NCBI GenBank assembly: GCA_025716855.1
Contig: JAIXMQ010000084.1
Span: forward strand, 1 to 64,000
Length of the DNA: 64,000 nt
Direction of reading: 5' to 3'
Origin: Pilaira anomala
Taxonomy: Eukaryota; Mucoromycota; Mucoromycetes; Mucorales; Mucoraceae
Shown here: piece by piece, positions 48,324 to 58,811 of the stretch
Numbering within the stretch: the first letter of the stretch is position 1
Layout of the letters: each line of letters begins with the position of its first letter
Translations under genes and position numbers: made by a program
The notes under the pieces: model-generated
Told to the model about the DNA's origin: nothing
Databases searched by the model: none
Seen by the model: the letters and a program-made list of their open reading frames with translations, nothing else

Positions 48324-49620
48324 TTCTTTTGTTCTATCTCTTCCTTGATAGATTAAATCAACTCATACAAGACTCAATGCCTTTGAGAGTTACATGGTAA
48401 TCAGCATGTGTTCATACACAATTGGTATTCAACTTTTTTACTCCCGAAGCGGGAAGGAAAAAAAGATAAAGTTTGGATAATACCACCATATGTTGTACCA
48501 CAAATGGAGTATGAACCAAGGAAAACCAAAAGTCTGGCTAAAAGGTTCAAAAGGTAAATAGATATTGAGGAGGACCGTGCTATTTTTCTAGTTTATGCAA
48601 TTTTATGATTTTCCCCAGTTTTTTTTTTAAGCTTTTCCCGTATTTTATAATAAAAGCTCCTACTAATCTTGATAGATCTCTCTCTTTACTTATTGGTAAT
48701 AACTATATTTGTAAATAATATAACAATAAAGAACCATTACATAAGTAACACACATTATACACATCAGATTATAACTCTTCTTCCAGAAAGAAATAAATAG
48801 ATCTAAACAGTTTGATTGGGTTTTAGAAAATAGGCCTTTTTTTTTTTTTTTTTTTTTTTTTGTTTCCCACCACAAAAAAGAATCGACTAGTAACAATAAA
48901 TAAATAAAAAAAAATATGAATAGGATAGTACGTTTTTCTAGAATCAACTCATATATAAATATTACGCTATTACGCTATATTATCGTTTATATACAATACA
49001 GAACTTCTTTCAATTTCGAAACCTTTTCTTTGTAAGTTTGTGTCAAAAGTGGTGAGTAAAAAGGAAGATCAACTAATAAATAAAATCTGGACCTTTTTTT
49101 TTTTTTTATTGGTAGTACATATTTTTTTTTTATACGCGTATCTATTCGGATAATGTGTATATAAAACTTATTTATAAGACTTTTCTTTTTGTGTAATTCC
49201 TTATACACATACACACACAACATGTATCGATTTTAGAGATTGTCTATAAAAAAAGAAAAGGCTTTTTAGATTTTACATTAAAATAAACTATTTTGTTCAT
49301 CCGAAATAGATCGCATGAATTATAATGTATTTAGAGAAGTAATTCCCGGCTATTATGGAATAGTCTTGTAATGCAGGTTTTCTCTTGTAACTAAAGGTCA
49401 CAATATTCAAAGTGCAAACAATGTTCGTGAGAAAGGTTACACCATGATTATACTAAAACCAAGTCCAAATCAAGCTTATTGATTGTTGTTGGGGATAAAA
49501 AAAAAATCACATCATGACGTTCTACATATATAAAGTGTAGAAAAAAAAAACATTTTTTTTTTTTTTTTTTATACCTTTTCTTTCCTATTTCTATATTTCT
49601 CAAAATAAAATAAAATAAAA
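47836..49620. other. Intergenic 1.8 kb upstream of glycogen synthase
   Basis: A/T-rich with long T or A runs near 47918-47935, 48293-48319 and 48839-48861. It holds one coding-like fossil at 48321-48557 (listed separately). Otherwise nothing was recognised. Confidence 0.4.
48321..48557 (+). pseudogene. Unidentified coding-like fossil, two overlapping frames
   Basis: One frame reads FYLFLDRLNQLIQDSMPLRV up to a stop at 48398. The overlapping frame runs open for 56 codons (48387-48554) and reads HNWYSTFLLPKREGKKDKVW, then IIPPYVVPQMEYEPRKTKSL and AKRFKR before TAA. Together they look like one protein broken by a frameshift. I recognise no family; a transposase remnant is possible. There is no start codon or clear splice site. 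Confidence 0.25.
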
Positions 49621-50540
49621 ATGGCTCAACAAAAAGATGTTTATAATCCACTTTTATTCGAGATTGCTTGGGAAGTAGCCAATAAAGGTTTGTAAATAAG
49701 ATGTATTAAATAATAAAAAGACGCGTCTCAATGATTTTTAACCTATCTTTAATATGAAATAAAAGTGGGAGGTATCTATACGGTGATTAAAACCAAGGTA
49801 CCTGTGACAGTGCGTGAATATGGTGACCGATATTGTTTAATCGGGCCCTTATCGTACAAGACAGCACCTATGGAAGTAGAAGCACTTGAGCCACCCGAAG
49901 GTATTATCCGAGACACATTAGAGATCATGTCCTCCCAAGGTGTAAAATACTTGTTTGGTCGATGGTTAGTTGAAGGTGCACCCTATGTACTTTTATTTGA
50001 TACAGGTAGTGTCCTTAACCGATTAGATGAATGGAAAGGCGATCTTTGGCGTGTAGCCGGTATCCCTAGTCCTCCTAGTGACCAAGAAACCAACGAAGCC
50101 ATATTGTTTGGTTATGCAGTCACTTGGTTCCTTGGTGAAGTTTCGAAAAAGTACAACGAACAAGCTTCATTACCTGATTCTCCTGCTCCTGCCATCATTG
50201 CTCATTTCCATGAATGGTTAGCTGGTGTAGCTATTCCTTTAATCAAGAAGAGAAAAATTGATGTTACTACTATCTTTACTACCCATGCTACTTTATTAGG
50301 TAGATACTTGTGTGCTGGCTCCGTTGATTTCTATAATAACTTACGTGACTTTGATGTGGACCATGAAGCTGGTAAACGTGGTATCTATCATCGTTATTGT
50401 ATTGAAAGAGGTGCTGCTCATTGTTCAGATGTATTTACTACTGTCAGTCATATTACTGCTTATGAATCTGAACATCTTTTGAAACGTAAACCAGGTATGA
50501 CAAGAAATCTTAAATCTATCCAAACGATCTATTTAGCTGA

Positions 50541-50599
<59 letters not shown>

Positions 50600-52091
50600 C
50601 TTAGATGGTGTATTGCCAAACGGTTTAAATGTTGTAAAGTTCCAAGCTGTTCACGAGTTCCAAAACAAACATGCTTTAAACAAGGAAAAAATCAATGACT
50701 TTGTTCGTGGTCATTTCTATGGTCATTATGATTTTGATTTGGATAACACTGTTTATTTCTTTACCGCGGGTCGTTATGAGTATCGCAATAAAGGTGTAGA
50801 TATGTTTGTTGAGTCACTTAGTCGTAAGTTTTTTATTTTTTTTTTTTTTTTTTTTTTAGATATCTGTCTATCCTTTTTATTGACCTTATCTATTTTATTA
50901 ATTAGGCTTAAATGATCGTTTAAAGGCTGCTAAATCAAGCACCACCGTGGTCGCTTTCATCGTCATGCCTGCTGCTACTCGATCCTTCAACGTAGAAGCA
51001 CTTAAAGGTCAAGCTGTTACCAAACAATTAAGAGAGACTGTAAACGAGATCCAAAGTCGTATCGGTAAGCGTATTTACGAAAGTGCATTAAGAGGAGGTG
51101 AATTAGACCCTGCCGAATTTTTATCCAGTGAAGATAAAGTACTTTTGAAACGTCGTGTCTTTGCCCTCAAGAACCAAAGTTTACCTCCTATTGTCACTCA
51201 TAACATGGTGGATGATGGTCTTGATCCTATCATTAATCAAGTGCGTCGTTTAGGATTATACAATAAACCGGATGATCGTGTCAAGACTATCTTTCATCCA
51301 GAGTTCTTGAATGCTAATAATCCTTTGTTGGGTCTTGATTATGAAGATTTTGTGCGTGGTTGTCATTTAGGTGTCTTTCCTTCTTATTATGAGCCTTGGG
51401 GATATACACCTGCTGAATGTACTGTCATGGGTGTCCCTTCTATTACCACAAAGTAAGTAGATAGATTTAATAACTATTTATATCATCAGTTGATTGACAA
51501 TTTTTTTTTTTTTTTTAAAAAAAAAGCTTATCTGGGTTTGGTTGTTTTATGGATGAAAATATTGAGAATTGTGAGGACTATGGTATTTATATTGTAGACC
51601 GTCGTCTTAAATCTGTCGAAGAATCGATTCAACAACTCTGCGAGCAAATGTTTAGATTCTGTCAAAAGACACGTCGTCAACGTATTAATCAACGTAATCG
51701 TACTGAGAGATTATCTGATTTATTGGATTGGAAGCGTATGGGATTAGAGTATATCAAGGCACGTCAATTAGCTTTACGTCGTGTTTATCCTGAATCCTTT
51801 ATTGATGATGAAGAGGAAGAAGAAGTCGCAATAAAGAAGATTCCAAAGCCTTTGTCTGCTCCCGCTAGTCCTCGTATTCGTCAATTAGTTAATGGTTACT
51901 TTAATGGTCAAGATGATGAAGAAGAAGAGGATGATCTTCACATTCCTATACCTAGAAAGGAGTTCCCTGCTTTGAATAGAAAGGGCGCTGGTGAAGGTGA
52001 CTCCCGCGAAGCTGAGTTATTAAGAGAAGGTGATATCATGACATTGAACAAACTTACTTTGGAAGAAAAGAAACAAAGTAGACATCATTAA
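49621..52091 (+). CDS. GSY1: Glycogen synthase
   Basis: Adds glucose from UDP-glucose to glycogen by alpha-1,4 links (GT3 family, cytosol). Exons 49621-49687, 49766-50494, 50605-50823, 50906-51452 and 51527-52091 give 708 residues, matching yeast Gsy proteins (about 705). The N-terminal sugar-nucleotide motif is [13 protein letters not shown] across the first splice. [12 protein letters not shown] and [14 protein letters not shown] follow. The catalytic EX7E motif is in [17 protein letters not shown]. An Arg-rich helix ([10 protein letters not shown]) matches the glucose-6-phosphate/phosphorylation control region, and the tail has Ser-Pro sites (PLSAPASPR) and acidic runs, consistent with phospho-regulation. 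The second intron consists largely of a 55-nt T run next to its acceptor. Tandem with ZNG1 and GUP1 but not functionally linked. Confidence 0.96.
50545..50599 (+). repeat. 55-nt T run inside a glycogen-synthase intron
   Basis: Uninterrupted T from 50545 to 50599, followed directly by CTTAG and exon 3. It replaces the ordinary polypyrimidine tract. Confidence 0.9.
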
Positions 52092-52369
52092 TTTTTTCTT
52101 TGCTATATATATATATATATATATTATATGATTTTTTTCTTTTCTTTTTTTTTAAAAAAAAAAGAGGGGAAAAAAAAGAAAAGCATACATATTACCATTA
52201 CATTTACTTTTAAATCATTTTATTACATTTTTACATAAATAAAGACAAGAGATCTGGAAAGATAAACCCATTTTCTATAAAAGGGAACTGAAACCTTTTT
52301 TTTTATAATTTGAAACACCATTTTATTTTTTATTTTGTTCCTTTCTTCTTTCCATTATAGATATATATT

Positions 52370-53648
52370 ATGTCTACTACCAACAAGCCCCTTCCCATTA
52401 CCGTATTCACTGGTTTTTTAGGCAGTGGTACGTTTTTATTATACAAAAACTACAATAAAATACAATTAACTTATATTCTATTTATTAGGCAAGACTACTC
52501 AAATTTTGAGCTTATTACGTCAAGTACCTAAAGATTATAAAGTGTGTTTGTTAAAGAACGAATTTGGTGATATTGCTGGTAAATTTTTATTTATTTATTT
52601 ATTCAAGTAAACAAGTAAACTTAAACTTTTTCTTTTCTCTCTTCAGTTGACAGTCAATTAGCTAAAGAGACTAATGTTGGTGTTCAAGAAATGGTGAATG
52701 GTTGCATGTGTTGTGTCCTTGTAGGTCAAATGAAGTTGGCCCTTGAAGAATTAAGAGGTAAGACCTTATTGCGAGTAATATAAAAGAAGGTATATATTCA
52801 TAATGTATTAGAAAAATTTAACCCTGATAGAATTATTGTCGAGACAAGTGGATCAGCATTTCCTGGTAAGTGTACAATTCTGGCATTGACTGACCTATTT
52901 GACCCTAAAAAGTTTTTTTTTTTTTTTTTTTTTTTTTTGCTTTATTTTAGCACCTATTGCTTGGCAAATTCGTGAGATGGAAGGAGATGGATTTGTTTTA
53001 GATTCAATTATTACTGTAGTAGATTGTGAAAACTTTAGAGGATATGAAGATACAAGTTATACAGCCAAGTTACAAGCACAATATACGGACGTTATTTTAC
53101 TCAACAAGCATGAATTGGTGAATGAACGTGAACTGGACGATGTAATTGATCATATCAACGTTTTAAACACAGATACACCCAAGGTCAAATGTGACAAGGA
53201 CGGTGTCTCCCCTGACCTTGTCTTTGGTCTGGATACGCCTCTCTTTAAAGTCGGTTACAATCAATCCAAGTCTTTAGAGGATAACGTATTTGATCCCAAA
53301 CATCAAAAGAATGAGGTAGATCTTATTCAAATCATTCAATCCGTGAATGAACATAAATTAAATCGTGAAGCACTTGAAACTTTCTTAAAGACCATGCCTA
53401 AAGATGATATCTATCGTATTAAAGGTTTTGTTCGCTTAGACGATGGTCAATTGTATATTCTTAATCATGCTTTTGGTCGATGGACTTTAACTTTGGTTGA
53501 AAATGAAGATACTTTAGAAAACACCAAAGATGTTCAAATCAGAGTTACTGTCATGGGACAAGATTTAAGAATGTATCAAGAGAAAGTCAAAGCTTTATTA
53601 AATAGTCAAGAAGGTGATATCAAATTGACTCCTGCTCACCGTCATTAG
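52370..53648 (+). CDS. ZNG1: Zinc-regulated GTPase metalloprotein activator (CobW/COG0523)
   Basis: GTP-dependent zinc chaperone; family members deliver zinc to methionine aminopeptidase. Exons 52370-52427, 52489-52578, 52647-52757, 52812-52865 and 52951-53648 give 336 residues. The Walker A motif, ITVFTGFLGSGKTTQIL, is formed by the first splice. The metal-binding CxCC is in MVNGCMCCVLVGQ, the hallmark of COG0523 proteins. ETSGSAFPAPIAWQ follows, and NKHEL is the NKxD-type base-recognition motif. The CobW C-terminal domain is recognisable (IYRIKGFVRLDDGQLYILN, AFGRWTL). The protein ends AHRH, a possible extra metal ligand. Four introns crowd the first 100 codons. A poly-T run lies ahead of the last acceptor. 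Confidence 0.93.
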
Positions 53649-54119
53649 ACCATTTACTTGTATTTAAATTAAAATAAAATTTTATTTAGACATCTTTTTC
53701 CCTGTTGTCAAAAATATCGCCTTATTAATCTTTGCACATGTATTTTCATTACACTAACTTTGTAGTCATGTAAGAGAGAGAATTGATTTTTTTTTTTTTA
53801 GTTTCTCCTTCATTGATAAAAATGTACCTTCCTCTTTTTTTAACGTGGGCGATGAAGAAGATGAAGATAAATATAATTTATTTTAGCCACAGTATACGGA
53901 CTAAGCAGCATGATACCTCGTTATCACCTTCCTGTCTAATATCAAAAATATCCCAATAAAAAATTACTATTTTCGGTTTTGCTGAGAGTACTAAAAGTAG
54001 GCGGGGTTTTCAAACATTCGGTGGGGAGCACAGTATGTCGACCAATTAAAGATTTGAAATTTAAAGTTATTTGTTCCTTGATTTCATTGATCCACTTTAT
54101 TTTCTTCATTTATCTTTCT
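53649..54119. other. Intergenic / GUP1 leader
   Basis: No gene. The GUP1 frame stays open upstream to an ATG at 53979, but that extension (LRVLKVGGVFKHSVG) does not fit the family and is taken as leader. Confidence 0.45.
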
Positions 54120-55992
54120 ATGGCAACAGTAGAACAGCACGAGTTGACAAATTATTTACCTCTAGAAACAAATGATAATAATAATAATAACAACTTATTA
54201 AGCTCAACTCAACCTAATTCCACCTCATCATCCATGCCATTACAACCTTCAAGATGGAAGACAAAAGGTATAAAAGTAGATCTCGGTCATTAGAACAAAA
54301 GGTTAAACAAACTTTTTTTTTTTCAGAGTTTTACTTTTATTATGTATGTGTTTCTATTGTAGTTCCATACATGTTCTATGTAACATATCAACTTGGTCTA
54401 CGTAAGTTTTATGAATAAATATCTCTTCTTTCGTCTCTTAACAAAATAATATAGAGGATCACCCTAATTATTATCTGTACAACAACTTATTATCAAAAGG
54501 ATGGATATTCGGTCGAAAAGTGGATAACAGTGATGTCCAGTACTCTCAATTTCGTAACCAATTACCACTCTTATTCATGGTATCCTGTATTTATCTTTTA
54601 GCAAGTCGTATCTATCGAAGCCTCATCAACAAAAAGCCCAAGGAACTCTATCAGACATACTTTTATCTCTTTGCTTCTATTTTGGTTCTCACTGCTTTAC
54701 ACGGCACCAGTTGTGTAAAGATTTTGGTGATTATCACATCAAGTTATCATATTGGACGGCTTACAGGTAGTTCATACTGGAACCCCATTCTTACCTGGAC
54801 ATTTAATTTAATTGTACTGGTTTTGAATGAGTATTATAAAGGATACACATTTGAATCTATTGGATTACCTTCATTGGATCAAAATAGAGGTTTGATGCCT
54901 AGATGGCATGTATTTTTCAATTTCAGTATGCTTAGACTTGTTTCCTACAACATGGATTATTATTGGCAACTCAAGAAACCCAGAACCCAATACCATAACC
55001 TTGTAGGCGACGATAACTTTACAACTGATAAAGAACGTATTGGTGTTCCGTGCCATTCCACCGATTACAATTATTTTAATTTTTTGACCTATATACTTTA
55101 CACGCCACTCTATATCTGTGGTCCTATCATCACTTTCAATGATTTCATCTCTCAAATCAAATCTCCCTCTACTAAACTCACACCTCGCTATATCATGCTG
55201 TACGCTATTCGACTTGTAGCCGTTATCCTCACTATGGAATTCACCCTTCATTACCTGTATGTTGTCGCAATCTCTAAAGCGCAAGCATGGAATAACGACA
55301 CTCCTTTACAAATCAGTATGGTCGGATACTTTAACTTGGTCATTATCTGGATGAAATTACTGATTCCTTGGCGCTTCTTTCGATTGTGGGCATTGGCAGA
55401 TGGTATTTGGCCCGAGGAAAACATGATACGATGCGTCAGTAACAATTTCTCAGCACAGAGATTTTGGAAGAGTTGGCATCGAAGTTTTAATCGTTGGACA
55501 ATTCGATACATTTATATACCGTTAGGTGGGTCACGGTATTTTGGATTTAGTATGTGGGTTGTATTTACATTTGTAGCTATTTGGCATGATATCGAGTTCA
55601 AATTGTTGGCATGGGGTTGGTTAATTTGTCTATTTCTTGTACCTGAGATTGTTGGATCTCGATTATTTACATTTAAAAAGGTAAGTAAATAGAGCATATA
55701 TGTTTGTGTGCATATATTCATCTATTTCTCTTAGTTTGGGCATGCTTGGTACTATCGATTTGTGTGCGGATTAGGTGCAGTCGGTAATATCTTGATGATG
55801 ATGGTAGCAAATTTAGTTGGCTTTTGTTTAGGATTAGATGGTATGAAAGCCATGCTGGTACAAATATTTAGTTCAGCAGATGGTCTTATTTTTTTGTTGA
55901 CTGTTATCTTTTGTTTGTTTGTTGCTGCTCAAATCATGTTCGAAATAAGAGAATCTGAAAGAAGAAGAGGTGATCCTAAATGGACCATGTAA
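54120..55992 (+). CDS. GUP1: MBOAT-family O-acyltransferase GUP1
   Basis: Multi-pass ER membrane acyltransferase. In yeast Gup1 remodels GPI-anchor lipids and affects glycerol uptake. Exons 54120-54267, 54363-54401, 54455-55680 and 55735-55992 give 556 residues, very close to the yeast protein (about 560). The N-terminus is Asn/Ser-rich and cytosolic, then [19 protein letters not shown] (joined across two splices) and [20 protein letters not shown], nearly identical to the yeast motif. Conserved blocks follow: [26 protein letters not shown]-like [16 protein letters not shown], and the MBOAT core [13 protein letters not shown] with IPLGGS and [18 protein letters not shown], containing the conserved His. 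The end [15 protein letters not shown] also matches. The start at 54120 was chosen over 53979 because yeast-like proteins begin with a short polar tail. Its stop faces the EngB gene only 88 bp away. Confidence 0.95.
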
Positions 55993-56045
55993 TAGATACC
56001 CCCCATTCATGTAAATAATATATAGAATAATAATACAAAATTCTC

Positions 56046-56079
<34 letters not shown>

Positions 56080-56080
56080 T

Positions 56081-57137
56081 TTATTTTTTCTTTGTATTTG
56101 GTACAACTACTTTAGTTGATTGACGTACAGTGATACCTGCAGCATTAACAATAGCCCATTTTACTTTAGCCATTTCTTCTGCAACAGCTGCATTATCATT
56201 TGATTTACCCGTTCGTCTTTTGCCTGTAACCAATACTTGAGGATAACAACAAATGGCATTCTCTACTAAATATTTTTCTATAGCTAATTTAGATTGTTGA
56301 AATGCTTCTAACGATAATCTATCTCGTTTTGTTAAAATTACTTGATAGGATAATGCTTGTGTATCTAATTGACTCATTAATTGTTGATCTGTTTCTTTTA
56401 ATCCCGCCGCTGGATCCACTAATAAAAATAAACGTTTTAACCTATAGAGAAGAATGAGAAATAATTCATTGATTTTGAGTTCACTGAAAAAAGAAAAAAG
56501 GGACTTACTGTTTTCGCGTTGACAGGTATCCCAAAATTAATTCTCCCCATTCTTCTTTAGATTTGTAACCGTATCCGGGCATATCCACTAATGTCACTTG
56601 TCCTCCAATATCGAAAAAGTTAAGTAATTTTGTATGACCCTGATTTTATCGATATTCAGCATTTCATCCTTAACATAATTGATATTATATACTTACTGGT
56701 CGATTTGATGTCTTTACTAATTTACTATTATTTGTCAGGTTATTGATTAATGTAGATTTCTATGTAAAACATTAAATTTATGATAGGCATATGCAAAAAA
56801 AAAAAAAAAAAAATAAGCAACAAAACTTACACCAACATTACTTCTTCCAACAAACGCTACCTAAAAATTATGAGTATTTACACATTGACTCAAATAAAAG
56901 CGTCATTACCTCTGGATTAGCTAGATCGGGTGCTTGATGCACTTCTGAAATACTTTGAATAAAGTTAACTTGTCTCGCAAACAATTTTGTAGCGTCTGCT
57001 CTTTGTGAAGGTAATAAAGGAGGTGGCTCAGGGAACGAAACCAACTGAAACTTTTTATTATCTTTTGTAGCTAAATTATCTGTGGATCTTTTCAAGAGTT
57101 GACATGTTGAATGAAACGTTCTTTTTGCAAGGGCCAT
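56081..57137 (-). CDS. EngB/YihA-type GTP-binding protein, mitochondrial
   Basis: Circularly ordinary small GTPase of the EngB (YihA, human GTPBP8) family, which assists ribosome large-subunit assembly, here in mitochondria. Exons 57137-56910, 56860-56831, 56759-56697, 56639-56509 and 56441-56081 give 270 residues. The N-terminus MALAKRTFHSTCQLLKRS is basic and Ser/Thr-rich, a mitochondrial presequence. The P-loop GRSNVGKSTLINNLTN is split by an intron between Gly and Lys. NRPGHTKLLNFFDIGG is the EngB switch I signature, LVDMPGYGYKSKEEW carries the DxxG, and LTKRDRLS is the TKxD motif. Exon 2 is only 30 nt. The ATG at 57137 is preferred to the upstream frame, which is poly-Lys leader. The neighbour on the same strand, 148 bp upstream, is also mitochondrial. 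Confidence 0.93.
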
Positions 57138-57285
57138 TTTTTTTTTTCTTTTTATGTAATTATTTAAAGAAAAAGACAAAGAGCGCAAATTTAAAATAAA
57201 TATATATATATTTTTTTTTATTCTTTTTTTTTTTCTTAAACTATACAAAAAAACTACAACTACTTTTAAAACTTTCTAACAAAAA

Positions 57286-58248
57286 CTACTTTCTAGCAGC
57301 AACACCACCACTGGTAGCTTTAGAAACAGCAGCCAAGAATGCAGTCTTTTGAGAAAGATCAAAAGTAGGATTACTTCCGACCAAAGTACCCACTTGATTA
57401 CCATCAATAATTTGTGCCCAACTAATTTCAGATCCAACATTAAGATATCTTTGATAATCGCCTTGAATCTCCTTCAATACTAATTCTCCATCCTCTTTCA
57501 CTTCTTCTGTTGTAGTAGTAGTTGTTGTCTCTTTCATTGTACCCAATGATGCCCAATCAATATCTTTATCAATGAACGTAACTGCACGACGAGTACGAAC
57601 TTCTTGGGGTTGTTGTGGTCTACTAAGGTTCATCTTTCGGTTATTCTTACGAGGTCCATCTGTGTTATTTCTATTATTATTGTCTCTAGGTCTATTATTG
57701 TTGTTATTTCTATCGGCATTATTATAGTCGTTGGTACGAGCTGGACGTCTGTTATCACCTTCAGTCTTGACAGCTCCTTCTTCTACATTTTGAGTTCTAG
57801 GAGTTCTGGGTCTATTATTATTCTCACCTTCTACTCTAGGAGGTCTAGGTCCTCTTGATTGTTGACGAGGAGGTCTACCTTCAGCATCAGCAAATTGACC
57901 TTGTTGGTTGTTATAACCTTGTTGACCTCTAGGACGAGGAGCAAAGTTACCGTTACGACGGTCATTGTTTGGTGCACGAGTATTTTTGGCATTAGCTAAA
58001 AAGGATGCAAAAGGATCGGAATAATCGGCTGAAGCAATAACTTTACCACGACCTGTTCCTCCAAGACGTGTTGAAAGATTCACGGGTTCCTTCTTTTCGT
58101 CTTGTTCTTTCTTCTCGTTCTGTTCTGTCTTTTCGGTAGCAGGGGTAGGATTGGCGGGTGTACTGTAGTTCTTGAGGGAAGAACAGACACTAGCATTTCT
58201 CCATAATGGTGAAGATCTAACAAGTTGATTACTAGTTGTACGGAACAT
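57286..58248 (-). CDS. Mitochondrial N/R/P-rich protein of unknown function
   Basis: Single exon, 320 residues. It starts MFRTTSNQLVRSSPLWRNAS, a strong mitochondrial targeting peptide, followed by a Glu/Lys-rich linker. A short conserved-looking block (VNLSTRLGGTGRGKVIASAD, YSDPFASFLANAKN) follows, then 140 residues of disordered Arg/Asn/Pro/Gly (RPRDNNNRNN, RPPRQQSRGPRPPR) of an RGG-like, RNA-binding type. The C-terminal 90 residues look folded (FIDKDIDWASLGTMK, YQRYLNVGSEISWAQIIDGN, FDLSQKTAFLAAVSKATSG). I do not recognise the family; an RNA-binding or mitoribosome-associated role is an inference from targeting and composition. It lies upstream of and co-oriented with the EngB gene. Confidence 0.7.
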   Translation of the reverse strand: MFRTTSNQLVRSSPLWRNASVCSSLKNYSTPANPTPATEKTEQNEKKEQDEKKEPVNLSTRLGGTGRGKVIASADYSDPFASFLANAKNTRAPNNDRRNGNFAPRPRGQQGYNNQQGQFADAEGRPPRQQSRGPRPPRVEGENNNRPRTPRTQNVEEGAVKTEGDNRRPARTNDYNNADRNNNNNRPRDNNNRNNTDGPRKNNRKMNLSRPQQPQEVRTRRAVTFIDKDIDWASLGTMKETTTTTTTEEVKEDGELVLKEIQGDYQRYLNVGSEISWAQIIDGNQVGTLVGSNPTFDLSQKTAFLAAVSKATSGGVAARK

Positions 58249-58811
58249 GGTCTGTTTTTAGTTCAACTAGGAAGAAATAATAATAATAAAAAAAATATTA
58301 GAGAACAGGCCCTGGTGGTTTTGCAACATTAAGAAAGTCACTACCACCACCTTTATAACTTCAATGCCCGCTACTTTTCTTTCATCTGTCAAACTGGTTA
58401 CTGTATAACTGCATTGATTCAAGTTGTATGATCTGTAACTGATATGGAGTAATTGAGATTCAATACGATCTTGTTAATTGCAAACGATATTTTAAAACAG
58501 TATAACAGTTAATATATGTAAAGATAAGAATATAAATCTTTCTGATTTCTCTACATTTACAGCGAATCTAGACCGATAACAATAGTTTAGTCAAAAATAG
58601 ATATTAAGAAATCTTATTTATCAAGTTAAAAACAAGGCATACATGATATTCATTCTAAATATAAGACATTGGAGGGTAATCTAAGTAATGCTTTTATTTT
58701 TATGTAAAAAAAAAAAATCTATATATGTATATATTAAGAACACATATATACAAGCTAAATATACTTTGAGTATAGTATATATAATAATACATCATTATTT
58801 ATTTCTTATGG
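58249..58811. other. Intergenic
   Basis: Upstream region of the mitochondrial unknown and 3' region of the CNNM-type gene; AT-rich, no gene or repeat of note. Confidence 0.5.

Noticed and set aside
53979..54119. N-terminal extension of GUP1 from an upstream ATG
   Set aside because: The extension does not resemble GUP1 proteins and the ATG at 54120 gives the expected short polar N-terminus.
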